Shown in pieces: positions 16,168 to 25,496 of a DNA stretch of 64,000 bases. The DNA is from Fen-999 sp041480065. GTDB taxonomy: Bacteria > Pseudomonadota > Gammaproteobacteria > Burkholderiales > Rhodocyclaceae. Position numbers and translations under genes: made by a program. The first letter of the stretch is position 1; every line of letters starts with the position of its first letter. The stretch is from assembly GCA_041480065.1 (NCBI GenBank), contig JBGOZF010000008.1:21951-85950 (forward strand). The letters are read 5' to 3'. The notes below the pieces were generated by a model that had not been told where the DNA came from, searched no databases, and saw only the letters and a program-made list of their open reading frames with translations.

Positions 16168-18723
16168 GTGAAGCCGAAGCTCCCCTGGCTCGACGGTAAT
16201 CCGCCGAGCCGAGCCGCCGCACCGTCGGCGCGCCCCATTTGGCTCTCGCCCCGGGCGGCCTTCCTCGGCCTCATCGTCTTCGTCCTCACCACCGTCATCG
16301 TCGCCTACGGTATGGCGCGCCACTGGGTCGAGGACAGCATCCAGCGCGAACTGTCGAGCGTGGCGCAGATGAAGAGCGACCAGATCGAGCGCTGGCTGGA
16401 AGAACGACGACTGGATGTGCAGGAGGTCGTTTCCACTCCGCTGTTTGTCCGCGGCATGCGCAGATTGCTTGATGGCGAGCAGGATCCTGTCCTGGCGGGC
16501 CAACTGGTGGCGCATCTGGAACAGCCGTCCGTAGCCGCCCACCTGGGCCGCTTCTGCCTGCGGTCCGCCAGCGACGGCGCGCCCCTGCTGCCTACCGGTT
16601 GCAGTAGCGACTCGTCGCGGCTGCGGGAGCTGGCCATGACTGCGGCCCGCCGCAACCTGCCGCAACTGGAGGATTTCCACCGCAGCGGGAACAGCGAATC
16701 CGTCCTCAGCGTGGGCATGCTCAGCCCGGTGGCACTGCAAGATGGGCAGGCGCCCCGGCTAGTGGCCCACATTTCGATGGATCCCCGTGCCTCCCTGTTC
16801 CCGGATCTGCAACGGTGGCCCGGTGCCAGCCCCTCGGCCGAGGTTCTGCTGGTACGGCGGGACGCCGACGATGTCCTGTTCCTCAACACGCTGCGTTACC
16901 GGGACGACCCGCCCCTGACACTCCGGCGCCCATTGAGCGACCGGGAACTGCTGGCCAGCCAGGCCGTGCGAGGCAGCGTCGGCATGGTCCGCGGCCGCGA
17001 CTACCGCGGTGTGCCGTCCGTGGGCTATGTCGCTCCGGTAGGGGGCACCCCGTGGTTCCTGGTGGCGAAGATGGACCAGAGCGAAGCCGACGCATGGCTC
17101 GATCGCCTGGGCTTCTCGGTCATCGCCTCGCTGACGTTGGTGCTTCTGGTCGGGTTGTGGTGGTGGGTCGAAAGGCAGCGCTACGTCGCCAGTCTGCATG
17201 ACCACGACGTCGCCAGAGCCGTCCTGGCCGAGCGCATGGACTATCTGAGTCGCCATACCCACGACTGCATTCTGCTCATCGATCTCGCCGGCCGCATCCT
17301 CGACGCCAACGATCAATGCCTCAACATCTACGGCTACGGCGTGCAGGAGATGCTGGCCCTGGATGGCAGAAGCCTGCTGCGCACCGCGCAGCCGGACGGC
17401 AACCTGGCGGCGCTGTGGGCCCAATTGTCCGAGCATGGTGATCTGGTGCTGGAAACCGAGCATGCGCGCAAGGAGGGAGAGCCGGTGCTGGTCGAAATCA
17501 GCGTGCGTGCGTTCAAGGCGGCCGACGCGCGCTGCATCCAGGCGATCGTGCGCGACGTCACCGAGCGCAAGCGTGCCGAGGCCCGCATCGAGGACCTCTA
17601 CCAGAACGCGCCCTGCGGCTACCACTCGATCGATGGCGAGGGCCGCTTCTGCCTGATCAACGACACCGAGCTGGCCTGGCTCGGCTACAGCCGCGAGGAA
17701 ATCGTCGGCCGCATGCTGATCACCGACATGCTTACCGAGCCCAGCCGGCAGCGCTTCGTCGAGACCTTCCCCGTCATGCGCAGGTTGGGCTACGTGCGAG
17801 ACATGGAACTGGATTTCGTCTGCCGGGACGGCAGCATCCTGCCCTCCCTGATCAATGCCACCGCGATCTATGCGCCGGATGGCAGCTTCGTCATGAACCG
17901 GTCCATGATGCTGAACCTGACCGAGCGCAAGGCCATGGAGAAGGAACGTGAGCGGCAGGCCGCCAACCTGGCCGAGCTTTCGCATCGGCTGATCTCCGTC
18001 CAGGAGGACGAACGGCGGCGTCTTTCGGCCGAATTGCACGACCGTACCAGCCCCAATCTGGCCGCTCTGGACATCAACCTGCGCTCCCTGGCCAGGCGTC
18101 TGCCACCCGGTCTCAACGGCGAGGCGGCCATGCTGCTGGACGACGCCACCGCCCTGCTGGCCGACACGGCCGACAGCATTCGCGATGTCTGCGCCGACCT
18201 GCGCCCGCCCATCCTCGACTACGCCGGACTGCTGCCCGCATTGCAGAGTTACGCACACCAGTTCTCGATCCGCACCGGCATCGCCGTCGAAGTGGACTGC
18301 CCGGAGCAGCCGATGCGCTTTGCGCCCGAGGTGGAATCCACCCTGTTCCGTATCGCCCAGGAGGCCCTGACCAACTGCGCCAAACATGCCGAAGCCGGTC
18401 AGGTATCCATCCGCTTCGAGGTCCGCGACCACCAGGTCTGCATGGAGATCACCGACGACGGCATCGGCTTCGCGACCCACGCCGTGGGCGAGGAAGGCGC
18501 GGCGCCTGGCCTTGGCCTGCTGTCCATGCGCGAGCGGGCTCAGTTCGCCGGCGGCAGCTTGGGCGTGGACTCCCGCCCCGGCCGGGGCACGCACCTGTGC
18601 GTAAGGATTCCCGTTCCCCACGATTCGGCGCGGGCGCCGGAGCGCAGGCGGCAGGCGATCTTCCATCCGGCGCGAGGCCAGTCGCCCGGCGTCCCATCCG
18701 TTGACACAGATATCCGGGGATGA
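16168..18723 (+). CDS. NarL-type sensor histidine kinase with periplasmic domain and two PAS domains
   Basis: This membrane kinase has 851 residues. Transmembrane helix 1 is at about 30-50, a periplasmic sensing region at about 51-310, and helix 2 at about 313-334 (ending L-W-W-W-V-E). Two PAS domains follow (about 350-475 and 478-600), then a HisKA_3 dimerisation domain with R-R-R-L-S-A-E-L-H-D (His about 623) and an HATPase with T-N-C-A-K-H-A and D-D-G-I-G-F. The start is a GTG. This kinase class partners with LuxR/NarL-type regulators, and such a gene follows 4 bp downstream. The signal is unknown; two external Cys residues might be redox-sensitive. Confidence 0.9.
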   Translation: MKPKLPWLDGNPPSRAAAPSARPIWLSPRAAFLGLIVFVLTTVIVAYGMARHWVEDSIQRELSSVAQMKSDQIERWLEERRLDVQEVVSTPLFVRGMRRLLDGEQDPVLAGQLVAHLEQPSVAAHLGRFCLRSASDGAPLLPTGCSSDSSRLRELAMTAARRNLPQLEDFHRSGNSESVLSVGMLSPVALQDGQAPRLVAHISMDPRASLFPDLQRWPGASPSAEVLLVRRDADDVLFLNTLRYRDDPPLTLRRPLSDRELLASQAVRGSVGMVRGRDYRGVPSVGYVAPVGGTPWFLVAKMDQSEADAWLDRLGFSVIASLTLVLLVGLWWWVERQRYVASLHDHDVARAVLAERMDYLSRHTHDCILLIDLAGRILDANDQCLNIYGYGVQEMLALDGRSLLRTAQPDGNLAALWAQLSEHGDLVLETEHARKEGEPVLVEISVRAFKAADARCIQAIVRDVTERKRAEARIEDLYQNAPCGYHSIDGEGRFCLINDTELAWLGYSREEIVGRMLITDMLTEPSRQRFVETFPVMRRLGYVRDMELDFVCRDGSILPSLINATAIYAPDGSFVMNRSMMLNLTERKAMEKERERQAANLAELSHRLISVQEDERRRLSAELHDRTSPNLAALDINLRSLARRLPPGLNGEAAMLLDDATALLADTADSIRDVCADLRPPILDYAGLLPALQSYAHQFSIRTGIAVEVDCPEQPMRFAPEVESTLFRIAQEALTNCAKHAEAGQVSIRFEVRDHQVCMEITDDGIGFATHAVGEEGAAPGLGLLSMRERAQFAGGSLGVDSRPGRGTHLCVRIPVPHDSARAPERRRQAIFHPARGQSPGVPSVDTDIRG

Positions 18724-18727
18724 GTTA

Positions 18728-19474
18728 ATGACCCAGATTCTTTTCCTCGAATCCGATGACATGCCATCCGCCCCATCCAATACGGTCCTGCGCGTCCTGC
18801 TCGCCGACGATCATCAGCTCGTGCGCGATGCCCTGCGCGTGATGCTGGAGATGGAGCCCGACATCGAGGTGGTCGCCGAGGCCAGCAACGGCAACGACGT
18901 GCCGCGCCTGACCCGCCAGATGAACGTCGACGTGGTGTGCATGGATATCGCCATGCCGGGCATGAACGGCATCGAGACCACCGAGAAGCTCCTGGCCGTC
19001 TGCCCTACCGTCAAGGTGATAGGGCTGTCGGCCTACGTGGATCAACGCTTCATCCTCGACATGCTCCAGGCGGGGGCCGTCGGCTATGTCACCAAGGCCG
19101 ATGCCGGCGAGGAACTGCTGCGGGCCATTCGTGCCGTGCGCCGCCAGCAGACCTACCTGTGCCCTGCGGCGGCGGCGGCAGTCACCGGCGCCATGCGCAG
19201 CAACACGCCACAGGGGCGTTTCCGCGGCGGCCACCTGGGCGCCCGGGAACGACAGGTGCTGCAATTGGTGGCGGAAGGCAACACCTCGCCGCGCATCGCC
19301 CAGATACTGCACATCGCCCCGTCGACAGTGGAAGTCCATCGTCGCAATCTGATGCGCAAGCTCGACCTGCACAACGTCGCCGAGCTGACCACCTACGCCT
19401 TGAGCTGCGGCATGGTCGGCAATCAGCCGGTAGACGCGTTGCCGCCGCAGGAGCGCAAGGAAGACCCGAAGTAG
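18728..19474 (+). CDS. LuxR/NarL-family response regulator
   Basis: A 248-residue regulator with a receiver domain (residues about 20-135: paired acids A-D-D-H, phospho-acceptor in C-M-D-I-A-M-P-G, conserved Lys in V-T-K-A-D). A C-terminal LuxR helix-turn-helix (about 172-230) has L-G-A-R-E-R-Q-V-L-Q-L-V-A-E-G and I-A-P-S-T-V-E-V-H. It is the cognate output of the kinase, which ends at 18723. ATG 18728 gives four bases between the genes; an internal ATG at 18761 is also possible. Confidence 0.92.
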   Translation: MTQILFLESDDMPSAPSNTVLRVLLADDHQLVRDALRVMLEMEPDIEVVAEASNGNDVPRLTRQMNVDVVCMDIAMPGMNGIETTEKLLAVCPTVKVIGLSAYVDQRFILDMLQAGAVGYVTKADAGEELLRAIRAVRRQQTYLCPAAAAAVTGAMRSNTPQGRFRGGHLGARERQVLQLVAEGNTSPRIAQILHIAPSTVEVHRRNLMRKLDLHNVAELTTYALSCGMVGNQPVDALPPQERKEDPK

Positions 19475-19615
19475 CGCGAAGTAAGGGGAACCCGGTATTG
19501 CCGGACCCCGGTGCCGTCGGTATGTTTCGCAAACGCGCGATCGGGCGCCGCAGGCCGATGACCCGCAACATATTTGCCACGGCCGCTGCCACCGGCCTCA
19601 CGAGAGGATGCGAAC

Positions 19616-19858
19616 ATGTACCGCTCCCACGTACCCCAGGAGAACCACGACCAGTTCGTCATGCGGGCCATGCGCGTGTTTCCGGCCGACGAGGCCGAGA
19701 ACTGGTCGCGACTGGAACGCGGCCTCTTCAACAGCCTGATGGGCAAGCTTATCTTCCAGTACGGCTATGGCGGCATCACCGAGCAGATGCTCGCCGACGT
19801 GCGCCGGGAGATGTGGGACGCGGTGCGCCGCTGCGACGAATCGCGGATGGAGCTCTGA
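19616..19858 (+). CDS. Small hypothetical protein, paralogue of the protein at 15,877
   Basis: An 80-residue helical protein of unknown family. It shares with the 82-residue protein at 15877-16125 a W-S-x-L-E-x-x-x-F-N-x-L core and a following I-T-x-x-x-L-x-x-x-R-x-x-M segment. It lies 141 bp behind the response regulator, after a GAGAGGATGCGAAC leader. The two copies bracketing one two-component system suggest a duplicated functional partner. A regulatory target with its own promoter is equally possible. Confidence 0.7.
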   Translation: MYRSHVPQENHDQFVMRAMRVFPADEAENWSRLERGLFNSLMGKLIFQYGYGGITEQMLADVRREMWDAVRRCDESRMEL

Positions 19859-19878
19859 CCCTCACGCGAACGACGGGA

Positions 19879-20049
19879 TCATTCACGACCTCCCGCTTGT
19901 CCACCCGTGTCGCGTAGCAGGTCGAGCAGTTCGCCGTAGGGCAGCGGCCGGCCGAACAGGAAGCCATGCGCTTCAGTGCAGCCCAGTCCCTGCGGCACAT
20001 CCGCCTGTTCGCTGCGTTCGATACCCTCGGCCACGATGCTCATGCGCAA
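19879..20049 (-). pseudogene. C-terminal remnant of an EAL-domain cyclic-di-GMP phosphodiesterase
   Basis: The minus-strand frame reads S-I-V-A-E-G-I-E-R-S-E-Q then L-G-C-T-E-A-H-G-F-L-F-G-R-P-L-P. These are the last conserved motifs of EAL domains (V-A-E-G-V-E and Q-G-F-L-F-x-x-P). Upstream of about 20049 the similarity ends abruptly and no EAL catalytic motif is present. It is a roughly 57-codon fossil with no activity expected. Confidence 0.7.
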
Positions 20050-20089
20050 AGCCCGGCGTGCGGGCGGCAAGATCGGCGGCGGCGCCCGG

Positions 20090-20425
20090 TCATTGTCGGA
20101 TACGTTTCTCTTCCGTGTCAGGCGACGACTCTTTCAGCACGACGAAGTTGTTGAACACGCCCAGGTATTCAATGTAATCGCCGTTCAGCCTGGTCTCGAA
20201 GACGCTGAAGAATACGTAGTCGGTCCGCTTCGTCGCGTTGGCGATGAGGCCGCTGCCAATGCCGCCGAACAACATTCCGAGGGTCTTCGATACCGGATCC
20301 GCCTGTTCGGTCTTCTTGATGATGCTGGAATGAACAAACTCCTGGTAATCAGTCATCTTGGGATTCGTCAATACCAGGAGACCAAGCACCGCGACGCAGA
20401 CAATCGTGACTATCAGTGATCTCAT
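20090..20425 (-). CDS. DUF4359-type small membrane-anchored protein
   Basis: A 111-residue protein with one N-terminal hydrophobic helix (residues about 4-20) followed by T-N-P-K-M-T-D-Y-Q-E-F. This matches the DUF4359 pattern of a single helix followed by a short periplasmic domain opening with a T-N-P-x-x-x-D-Y motif. The function of the family is unknown. It is transcribed toward the EAL remnant and divergently from the NodB/caspase-like gene. Confidence 0.7.
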   Translation of the reverse strand: MRSLIVTIVCVAVLGLLVLTNPKMTDYQEFVHSSIIKKTEQADPVSKTLGMLFGGIGSGLIANATKRTDYVFFSVFETRLNGDYIEYLGVFNNFVVLKESSPDTEEKRIRQ

Positions 20426-20633
20426 GAGTCAATCCTGGGTTAAGAGGGTGCGCGAATATCGGGATTAGCTCAATCCCGACCAGCCCAACTATATCGCGCA
20501 TCGATTCGATTGGAATCGCTCCGGCCGCACAAGCCGGTGGCGGCGAAATTTGGTTCCGCCACCAGGATCGAACGTGTCAATGCTCTACAATCCCAGACCG
20601 CTGGCAGCCCGCCTGACATAGCTCAATTTGCCG

Positions 20634-23336
20634 ATGCAAAAGAAGATCGTTGTCGCAATTGCCGTGTCCCTCGCGGCCGTGGCCGGCATCACCGGCCTCG
20701 TCGTATCGAACCAGAAGGCCACCGTGCCGGAGAACCAGGTCGCGGCCCCGGCGCCGGCACCCGATATCACGGCCATCTCCGCCGACTTGAAGGAAGTTCT
20801 GGCTGCGTATCGCAAGATCATTGTCCTTCTCGCCGACGAGAAGACGCTGTCGGCGCCGGACAAGGAGGCCGCCAACGAGGTCGGCCAGGCGCTCTTCCAC
20901 GACAACCTGGCGCGCATCGCCAAACTGAACGACGCGCTCGACGCCCTGGTCGGCTCCGGCAATCCGGCGCGCTTCGACTCGCTCAACACGCTGCTGACCT
21001 ACATCGAGTCCGATCCCGGCCTGTTCGACGCCGATCGCCTGGCCTTCCGCGAGTTGCTGCAATCGCTGCAGGCGACGGTGGCGCAGGACACGTCGCTGCC
21101 CGCCATCAAGGAGCACAAGCGCATCTCCGAGGACCTCGACGCCCTGACAGAGATCGAGCACAACTACGAGAAGGAGATCCGCCGGATCTTCGACCGCTTC
21201 GATCAGCGCGCCATCGAACTCAAGCGCGAGCGCTGGCAGGACTACGTCGCGCATCTCAAGAAGCTCTACACCCGAGAACAGATTCTCAAGGACAACGGCG
21301 TACTGATGCCCTACCCCGCCGCGAAGAGTGCGGCCGCCGACACCAAGGTTCGCGAGGAAGAGGGCGAGATCTTCGGCCGCGGCCTGCCCAGGAAGACCGT
21401 GGTGCTTACCTTCGACGACGGCCCGCACAAGCTCTACTCGGACGAGATCGCCGCCATCCTCAAGCAATACGGCGCCCCAGCCATCTTCTTCAATGTCGGC
21501 CGCAACCTCGGCAGCCTCGACGACAGCGGCAAGATCAGGCTTTCCGGCGGCGCCGAAGTCAGCCGCCGACTCATGGCCGAAGGCTACGTGCTGGGCAATC
21601 ACAGCTTCACCCACGCGCAGCTTTCGAAGCAGACCGGCGACAAGCTGAAAGCGGAGATATTCAATACCGATACGCTACTGAAGACGGTCAACGCGGGGCG
21701 CTCGCAGCTCTTCCGCTTCCCTTACGGTGCCCGCAACGAAGAAGGCCGCCAGGCGCTTGAGACAGCGCATCTGAAGTCGGTGATGTGGAACATCGATTCG
21801 CTCGACTGGGCCGACCCGGTGCCGAGTTCGATCGCCGACCGCGTGCTACGCACCGTGGACAAGGAAGGTCGCGGCATCATTCTCTTCCACGACATCCACG
21901 AACGTACCGTCAAGGCCCTGCCCATGGTGCTGGAGCGCCTGGTCGCCGACGGCTACCAGTTTGCCGGCTGGGACGGGACCGTCTTCAAGGTCGCCGGCAA
22001 CGCCGGCACCGCGGCAGAGAAACCTGTGGTCAGCACCGACTATGGCAACTCCTGGGCCGTGATCATCGGCATCGACGGCTACGCCAAGTGGCCGAAGCTG
22101 CAATACGCTGTGCGCGACGCGCAGGGCGTAAGGCAGACGCTGATCGGGAAGTTCGGCTTCGCCGCCGATCACGTCGTCTCGCTCGAAAACGGCGAGGCCA
22201 CGCGCAACAACATCCTGGCCGCCTTCCACGACAAGCTCGCCCACGGCGGTGTCGGCAGGAACGATCGCATCTTCGTGTTCTTCGCCGGCCACGGTGCCAC
22301 GCGCAAGCTGAGTTCAGGACGCGACCTCGGCTACATCGTTCCGGTCGACTCCGATCCCAACCAGTTCGCGACCGACGCGATCCCGATGACGGAAATCCAG
22401 AACATCGCCGAGAGCCTGGCGGCCAAGCACGTATTGTTCGTGATGGACGCCTGCTACAGCGGGCTCGGCCTCACCCGCGGCGGCACCAGCGCCTACCTGA
22501 AGGAAAACGCCAGGCGCATCGGCCGCCAGATGCTGACTGCGGGCGGCACCGACCAGCTTGTCGCCGACGGCGGCCCCAACGGTCATTCGATCTTTTCGTG
22601 GACGCTGTTGCAGGGCCTGATGGGCAAGGCCGACCTCAACGGCGACGGCCTCATTACCGCAACGGAACTCGCGGCCTATGTCGCCCCGGCGGTGTCGGCG
22701 GTGTCGCAGCAGACGCCGGCCTTCGGCAGCCTGCCGGGCTCGGAGGGCGGCGATTTCGTGTTCGAACTGCCCAGCGAAACCGAGTTCCTAAGCCCGCAGA
22801 CGACGCAGCTGTCGGGTGAAGCCATCGCACTCAACACCAGGCTCGACGCCACGCGTACCGCGCCACCTGCCGCCGCCGACAAGTCCGCAGCCAAGGCCGC
22901 GCCGGCCTCCATCGCCGTCAAGGATCTCCAGGGCGAAGAGCAGAAGATCGTACCGCCCGCCCCCGTTGCCTTGTCCATCCGGCAACAGGCGCAACACGCC
23001 AACGATCGGGGCTTGCAGCTCTACCGCGAAAAGCAGTACGCCGCCGCCGAAGCCCAATTTACCGAGGCGCTCAAGCTGCGGCCCGATTTCGCGCTCGCCG
23101 CCAACAACCTCGGCTTCGTCTTCTTCCGCCAGGAGAAGTACAAGGAAGCCGCGCGCTGGTTCGAGAACACCATCAGGATCGATCCCTCGCGAGCGATTGC
23201 CTACCTGAACCTCGGCGATGCCTACGCGCGCAGCGGCCAGGGCGACAAGGCGAAGACCGCCTACAAGACCTACCTCGAACTCGCGCCCAGCGGCTCGGCG
23301 GCAGGCTATGTGAAGCAGGAGATGCAGAAGCTCTAG
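20634..23336 (+). CDS. NodB polysaccharide deacetylase / caspase-like (C14) / TPR fusion protein
   Basis: One chain of about 900 residues with an N-terminal signal anchor (about 5-25) and a helical region of about 220 residues. A NodB deacetylase domain (about 255-440) carries T-F-D-D-G-P-H near 259 and the metal-binding N-H-S-F-T-H near 322. A caspase-like C14 domain (about 465-690) carries F-F-A-G-H-G near 549 (catalytic His) and D-A-C-Y-S-G near 604 (catalytic Cys). A Pro/Ala-rich linker then leads to about three TPRs (about 786-890). It would act in the periplasm or outside. Known NodB enzymes deacetylate GlcNAc polymers, and C14 enzymes cleave proteins. The start is ATG 20634, six bases inside a TTG alternative. 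Confidence 0.88.
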   Translation: MQKKIVVAIAVSLAAVAGITGLVVSNQKATVPENQVAAPAPAPDITAISADLKEVLAAYRKIIVLLADEKTLSAPDKEAANEVGQALFHDNLARIAKLNDALDALVGSGNPARFDSLNTLLTYIESDPGLFDADRLAFRELLQSLQATVAQDTSLPAIKEHKRISEDLDALTEIEHNYEKEIRRIFDRFDQRAIELKRERWQDYVAHLKKLYTREQILKDNGVLMPYPAAKSAAADTKVREEEGEIFGRGLPRKTVVLTFDDGPHKLYSDEIAAILKQYGAPAIFFNVGRNLGSLDDSGKIRLSGGAEVSRRLMAEGYVLGNHSFTHAQLSKQTGDKLKAEIFNTDTLLKTVNAGRSQLFRFPYGARNEEGRQALETAHLKSVMWNIDSLDWADPVPSSIADRVLRTVDKEGRGIILFHDIHERTVKALPMVLERLVADGYQFAGWDGTVFKVAGNAGTAAEKPVVSTDYGNSWAVIIGIDGYAKWPKLQYAVRDAQGVRQTLIGKFGFAADHVVSLENGEATRNNILAAFHDKLAHGGVGRNDRIFVFFAGHGATRKLSSGRDLGYIVPVDSDPNQFATDAIPMTEIQNIAESLAAKHVLFVMDACYSGLGLTRGGTSAYLKENARRIGRQMLTAGGTDQLVADGGPNGHSIFSWTLLQGLMGKADLNGDGLITATELAAYVAPAVSAVSQQTPAFGSLPGSEGGDFVFELPSETEFLSPQTTQLSGEAIALNTRLDATRTAPPAAADKSAAKAAPASIAVKDLQGEEQKIVPPAPVALSIRQQAQHANDRGLQLYREKQYAAAEAQFTEALKLRPDFALAANNLGFVFFRQEKYKEAARWFENTIRIDPSRAIAYLNLGDAYARSGQGDKAKTAYKTYLELAPSGSAAGYVKQEMQKL

Positions 23337-23455
23337 CTCCGTCCTGCCCTGCCACGCGGCGTTCGACCGCACCTGCAACACCGGCCGTGCCGGGGTGCTC
23401 AGGGCCGCCGCGTGCGGGTTTCCCCCGTCCTCGCGCGGCAGCCCAGGAGCCACTC

Positions 23456-23965
23456 CTACGCTGCGCTCGCCACCTTGTTGTCGGCAGGCTTGGTCAGCTT
23501 GCCGGCGACCATCTCCGACGCCAGACCGAAGATCGTGCCGATGACGATCGAGACGATGGTTGGCGTGAGCGCTGCCACCGGAGTCAGCCCCTTGAGCAGG
23601 ATCAGTCCCGCGACGCAGGCGAATCCATAGACGGTGGCCGGAATGGTGGAGAGCAGCCCAACATGTGCAGCCAGAACGGCTGCACAGGCGCCAATGCCGA
23701 CGGCAACCGGAGCCGCGAGCCCGCCAAGTACCCCTAGTTGGCCGGCGAGCATCACCGAGAGCGCGCCGACAACGGCGCCGGCCACCATGCAGGTCGCGGT
23801 CTTCTGCGCGCCTTCCATCTTGCCTCCACAGTGGAAGAAACAGGCCCAAGCGACGAACGCTTGCCAGATCTGCCCGTCTATCGCAGCAAGCGGGCCGAGA
23901 AAGAGCCAGGTTGCGACCACCGCGAGAGTACCGATCGATATTGCCAAGGCAATGAGTATTGGCAT
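23456..23965 (-). CDS. DUF1097-family inner membrane protein
   Basis: A 169-residue, very hydrophobic protein with about five transmembrane helices and the family-typical F-F-H-C-G-G segment after the first helix pair. DUF1097 proteins are integral membrane proteins of unknown function, some near transport genes. It is monocistronic on the minus strand and convergent with the NodB/caspase-like gene. Confidence 0.75.
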   Translation of the reverse strand: MPILIALAISIGTLAVVATWLFLGPLAAIDGQIWQAFVAWACFFHCGGKMEGAQKTATCMVAGAVVGALSVMLAGQLGVLGGLAAPVAVGIGACAAVLAAHVGLLSTIPATVYGFACVAGLILLKGLTPVAALTPTIVSIVIGTIFGLASEMVAGKLTKPADNKVASAA

Positions 23966-24335
23966 TGCTGTCTCCTTTGAAAGTTAGGTGCGCGGCTTCC
24001 TTCGCTGCGACGCCGCGGGACTCGAAGAGTCTGGATCCCACGCGCAGTATTCGTGCCACCGGCAAAGCGGTGCAGCATAAACGCGCACCGGAACGAGGGA
24101 GTCGAACCCGAAAGCGGCGCCCACCGGAGATCATCGGCATTCATGCGGCGCAGCACCCGACCATGGCGCACATTGGCACACTGTCACACCTTTGGCATAC
24201 TCCGTCGACAGGCGGCGGAACAAGGTGAGCAGCGGTGATGGCGGCATGGCCATTGGCCCACGAAGGGGCCGACTCATAGGCGGCGGGTGCCATCAACGCT
24301 GTATTCTGTGGGCTGCATCCACGCGAGGAACCGCC
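23966..24335. other. Divergent intergenic region without a gene
   Basis: Short frames are present but none has supporting signals. It must hold the promoters for the DUF1097 gene (minus) and the sugar-dehydrogenase-like gene (plus). I see no clear sigma-70 hexamer pair or repeat. Confidence 0.35.
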
Positions 24336-25496
24336 ATGTGCAGAGTACTCGTCCTTGTCAGTCTGGTCTGCGCGTTCCTTGCGTCGACTGCGTCGGCAGA
24401 CGAACTGCCGCTGGCGCGCATCAAGCTGCCACCGGGTTTCGCGATTGAACTCTGGGCACGTGTCGACAACCCCAGGGAGATGGCGCTCGGCCGCCACGAC
24501 AGCACTGGCGGCACGCTGTTCGTCGGCTCGATGCAGGCCGGCAAGGTGCATGCGCTGCGCTTCGACGCCAACGTCAAGGTTCAGAGCGTAACCGTGATCG
24601 CGAGCGGGTTGCGCCTTCCAGTGGGCGTTGCCTACAAAGACGGCAGCCTCTACGTTTCGGCGGTGAGTCGTATCTTGCGATACGACGATATCGAGCGGCA
24701 CCTTGACCATCCGCCAGCCGCCAAGATCGTGACCGACAGCCTGCCCGGCGAGACGCACCACGGCTGGAGGTTCATCGCCTTCGGCCCCGACGGCAAGCTA
24801 TACGTGTCGGTCGGCGCGCCCTGCAACATCTGCGAACCGGATCCGCAGCGCTATGCCCACATTCTGCGCATGAATCCCGACGGCAGCGGCAAGGAGGTAT
24901 TCGCCTTCGGCATACGCAACAGCGTCGGCTTCGACTGGCAGCCGCAGACGAAGGAACTGTGGTTCACCGACAACGGCCGCGACATGCTCGGCGACGATTC
25001 TCCGCCCGACGAGCTCAACCATGCGGCGGCCGCTGGAATGCATTTCGGCTACCCGTACTGTCAAGGCGGCGATCTCGCCGACCCGGATTTCGGCTCCAGG
25101 CGACCCTGCGCCGAGTTCACCGCACCGACGCAGAATCTGGGGCCGCATGTCGCCGCCTTGGGCATGCGTTTCTACACCGGCACGATGTTCCCGCCGCAGT
25201 ATCGCGACCAGATCTTCATTGCCGAGCACGGCTCGTGGAACCGCTCAAGGAAGATCGGTTATCGGGTGTCGCTGGTGCGCCTGCGAGGCGACAAGGCGAT
25301 CGCCTACGAGACTTTCGCCAGCGGCTGGCTGCAAGGCGAAACCGCCTGGGGGCGCCCTGCCGACGTGCTGGTATTGCCCGACGGCTCGCTGCTGGTGGCC
25401 GATGACTATGCAGGCGCGATCTACCGCATCACTTATCGCGGCCAGGAAACAGGGACCGCACAGCCCAGTCCAATCGGCCTCGAGAAGTCTCTATAA
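24336..25496 (+). CDS. PQQ-dependent sugar dehydrogenase-like beta-propeller protein, exported
   Basis: A 386-residue protein with a Sec signal peptide (residues 1-22, cleavage after A-S-A). A six-bladed propeller of the soluble glucose dehydrogenase / L-sorbosone dehydrogenase type follows, with H-H-G-W-R-F-I-A-F-G-P-D-G-K-L-Y, F-G-I-R-N-S-V-G-F-D-W and L-W-F-T-D-N-G-R-D typical of the family. It probably oxidises a sugar or related alcohol in the periplasm; PQQ use is inferred from the family. Its last bases overlap the convergent 3' end of the geranylgeranyl-reductase-type gene by 6 bp. Confidence 0.88.
   Translation: MCRVLVLVSLVCAFLASTASADELPLARIKLPPGFAIELWARVDNPREMALGRHDSTGGTLFVGSMQAGKVHALRFDANVKVQSVTVIASGLRLPVGVAYKDGSLYVSAVSRILRYDDIERHLDHPPAAKIVTDSLPGETHHGWRFIAFGPDGKLYVSVGAPCNICEPDPQRYAHILRMNPDGSGKEVFAFGIRNSVGFDWQPQTKELWFTDNGRDMLGDDSPPDELNHAAAAGMHFGYPYCQGGDLADPDFGSRRPCAEFTAPTQNLGPHVAALGMRFYTGTMFPPQYRDQIFIAEHGSWNRSRKIGYRVSLVRLRGDKAIAYETFASGWLQGETAWGRPADVLVLPDGSLLVADDYAGAIYRITYRGQETGTAQPSPIGLEKSL

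Noticed and set aside
16759..18780. A 673-codon open frame on the minus strand opposite the NarL-type kinase
   Set aside because: Composition is His/Gln/Arg-rich without domains, and it lies entirely within a convincing kinase gene on the other strand.
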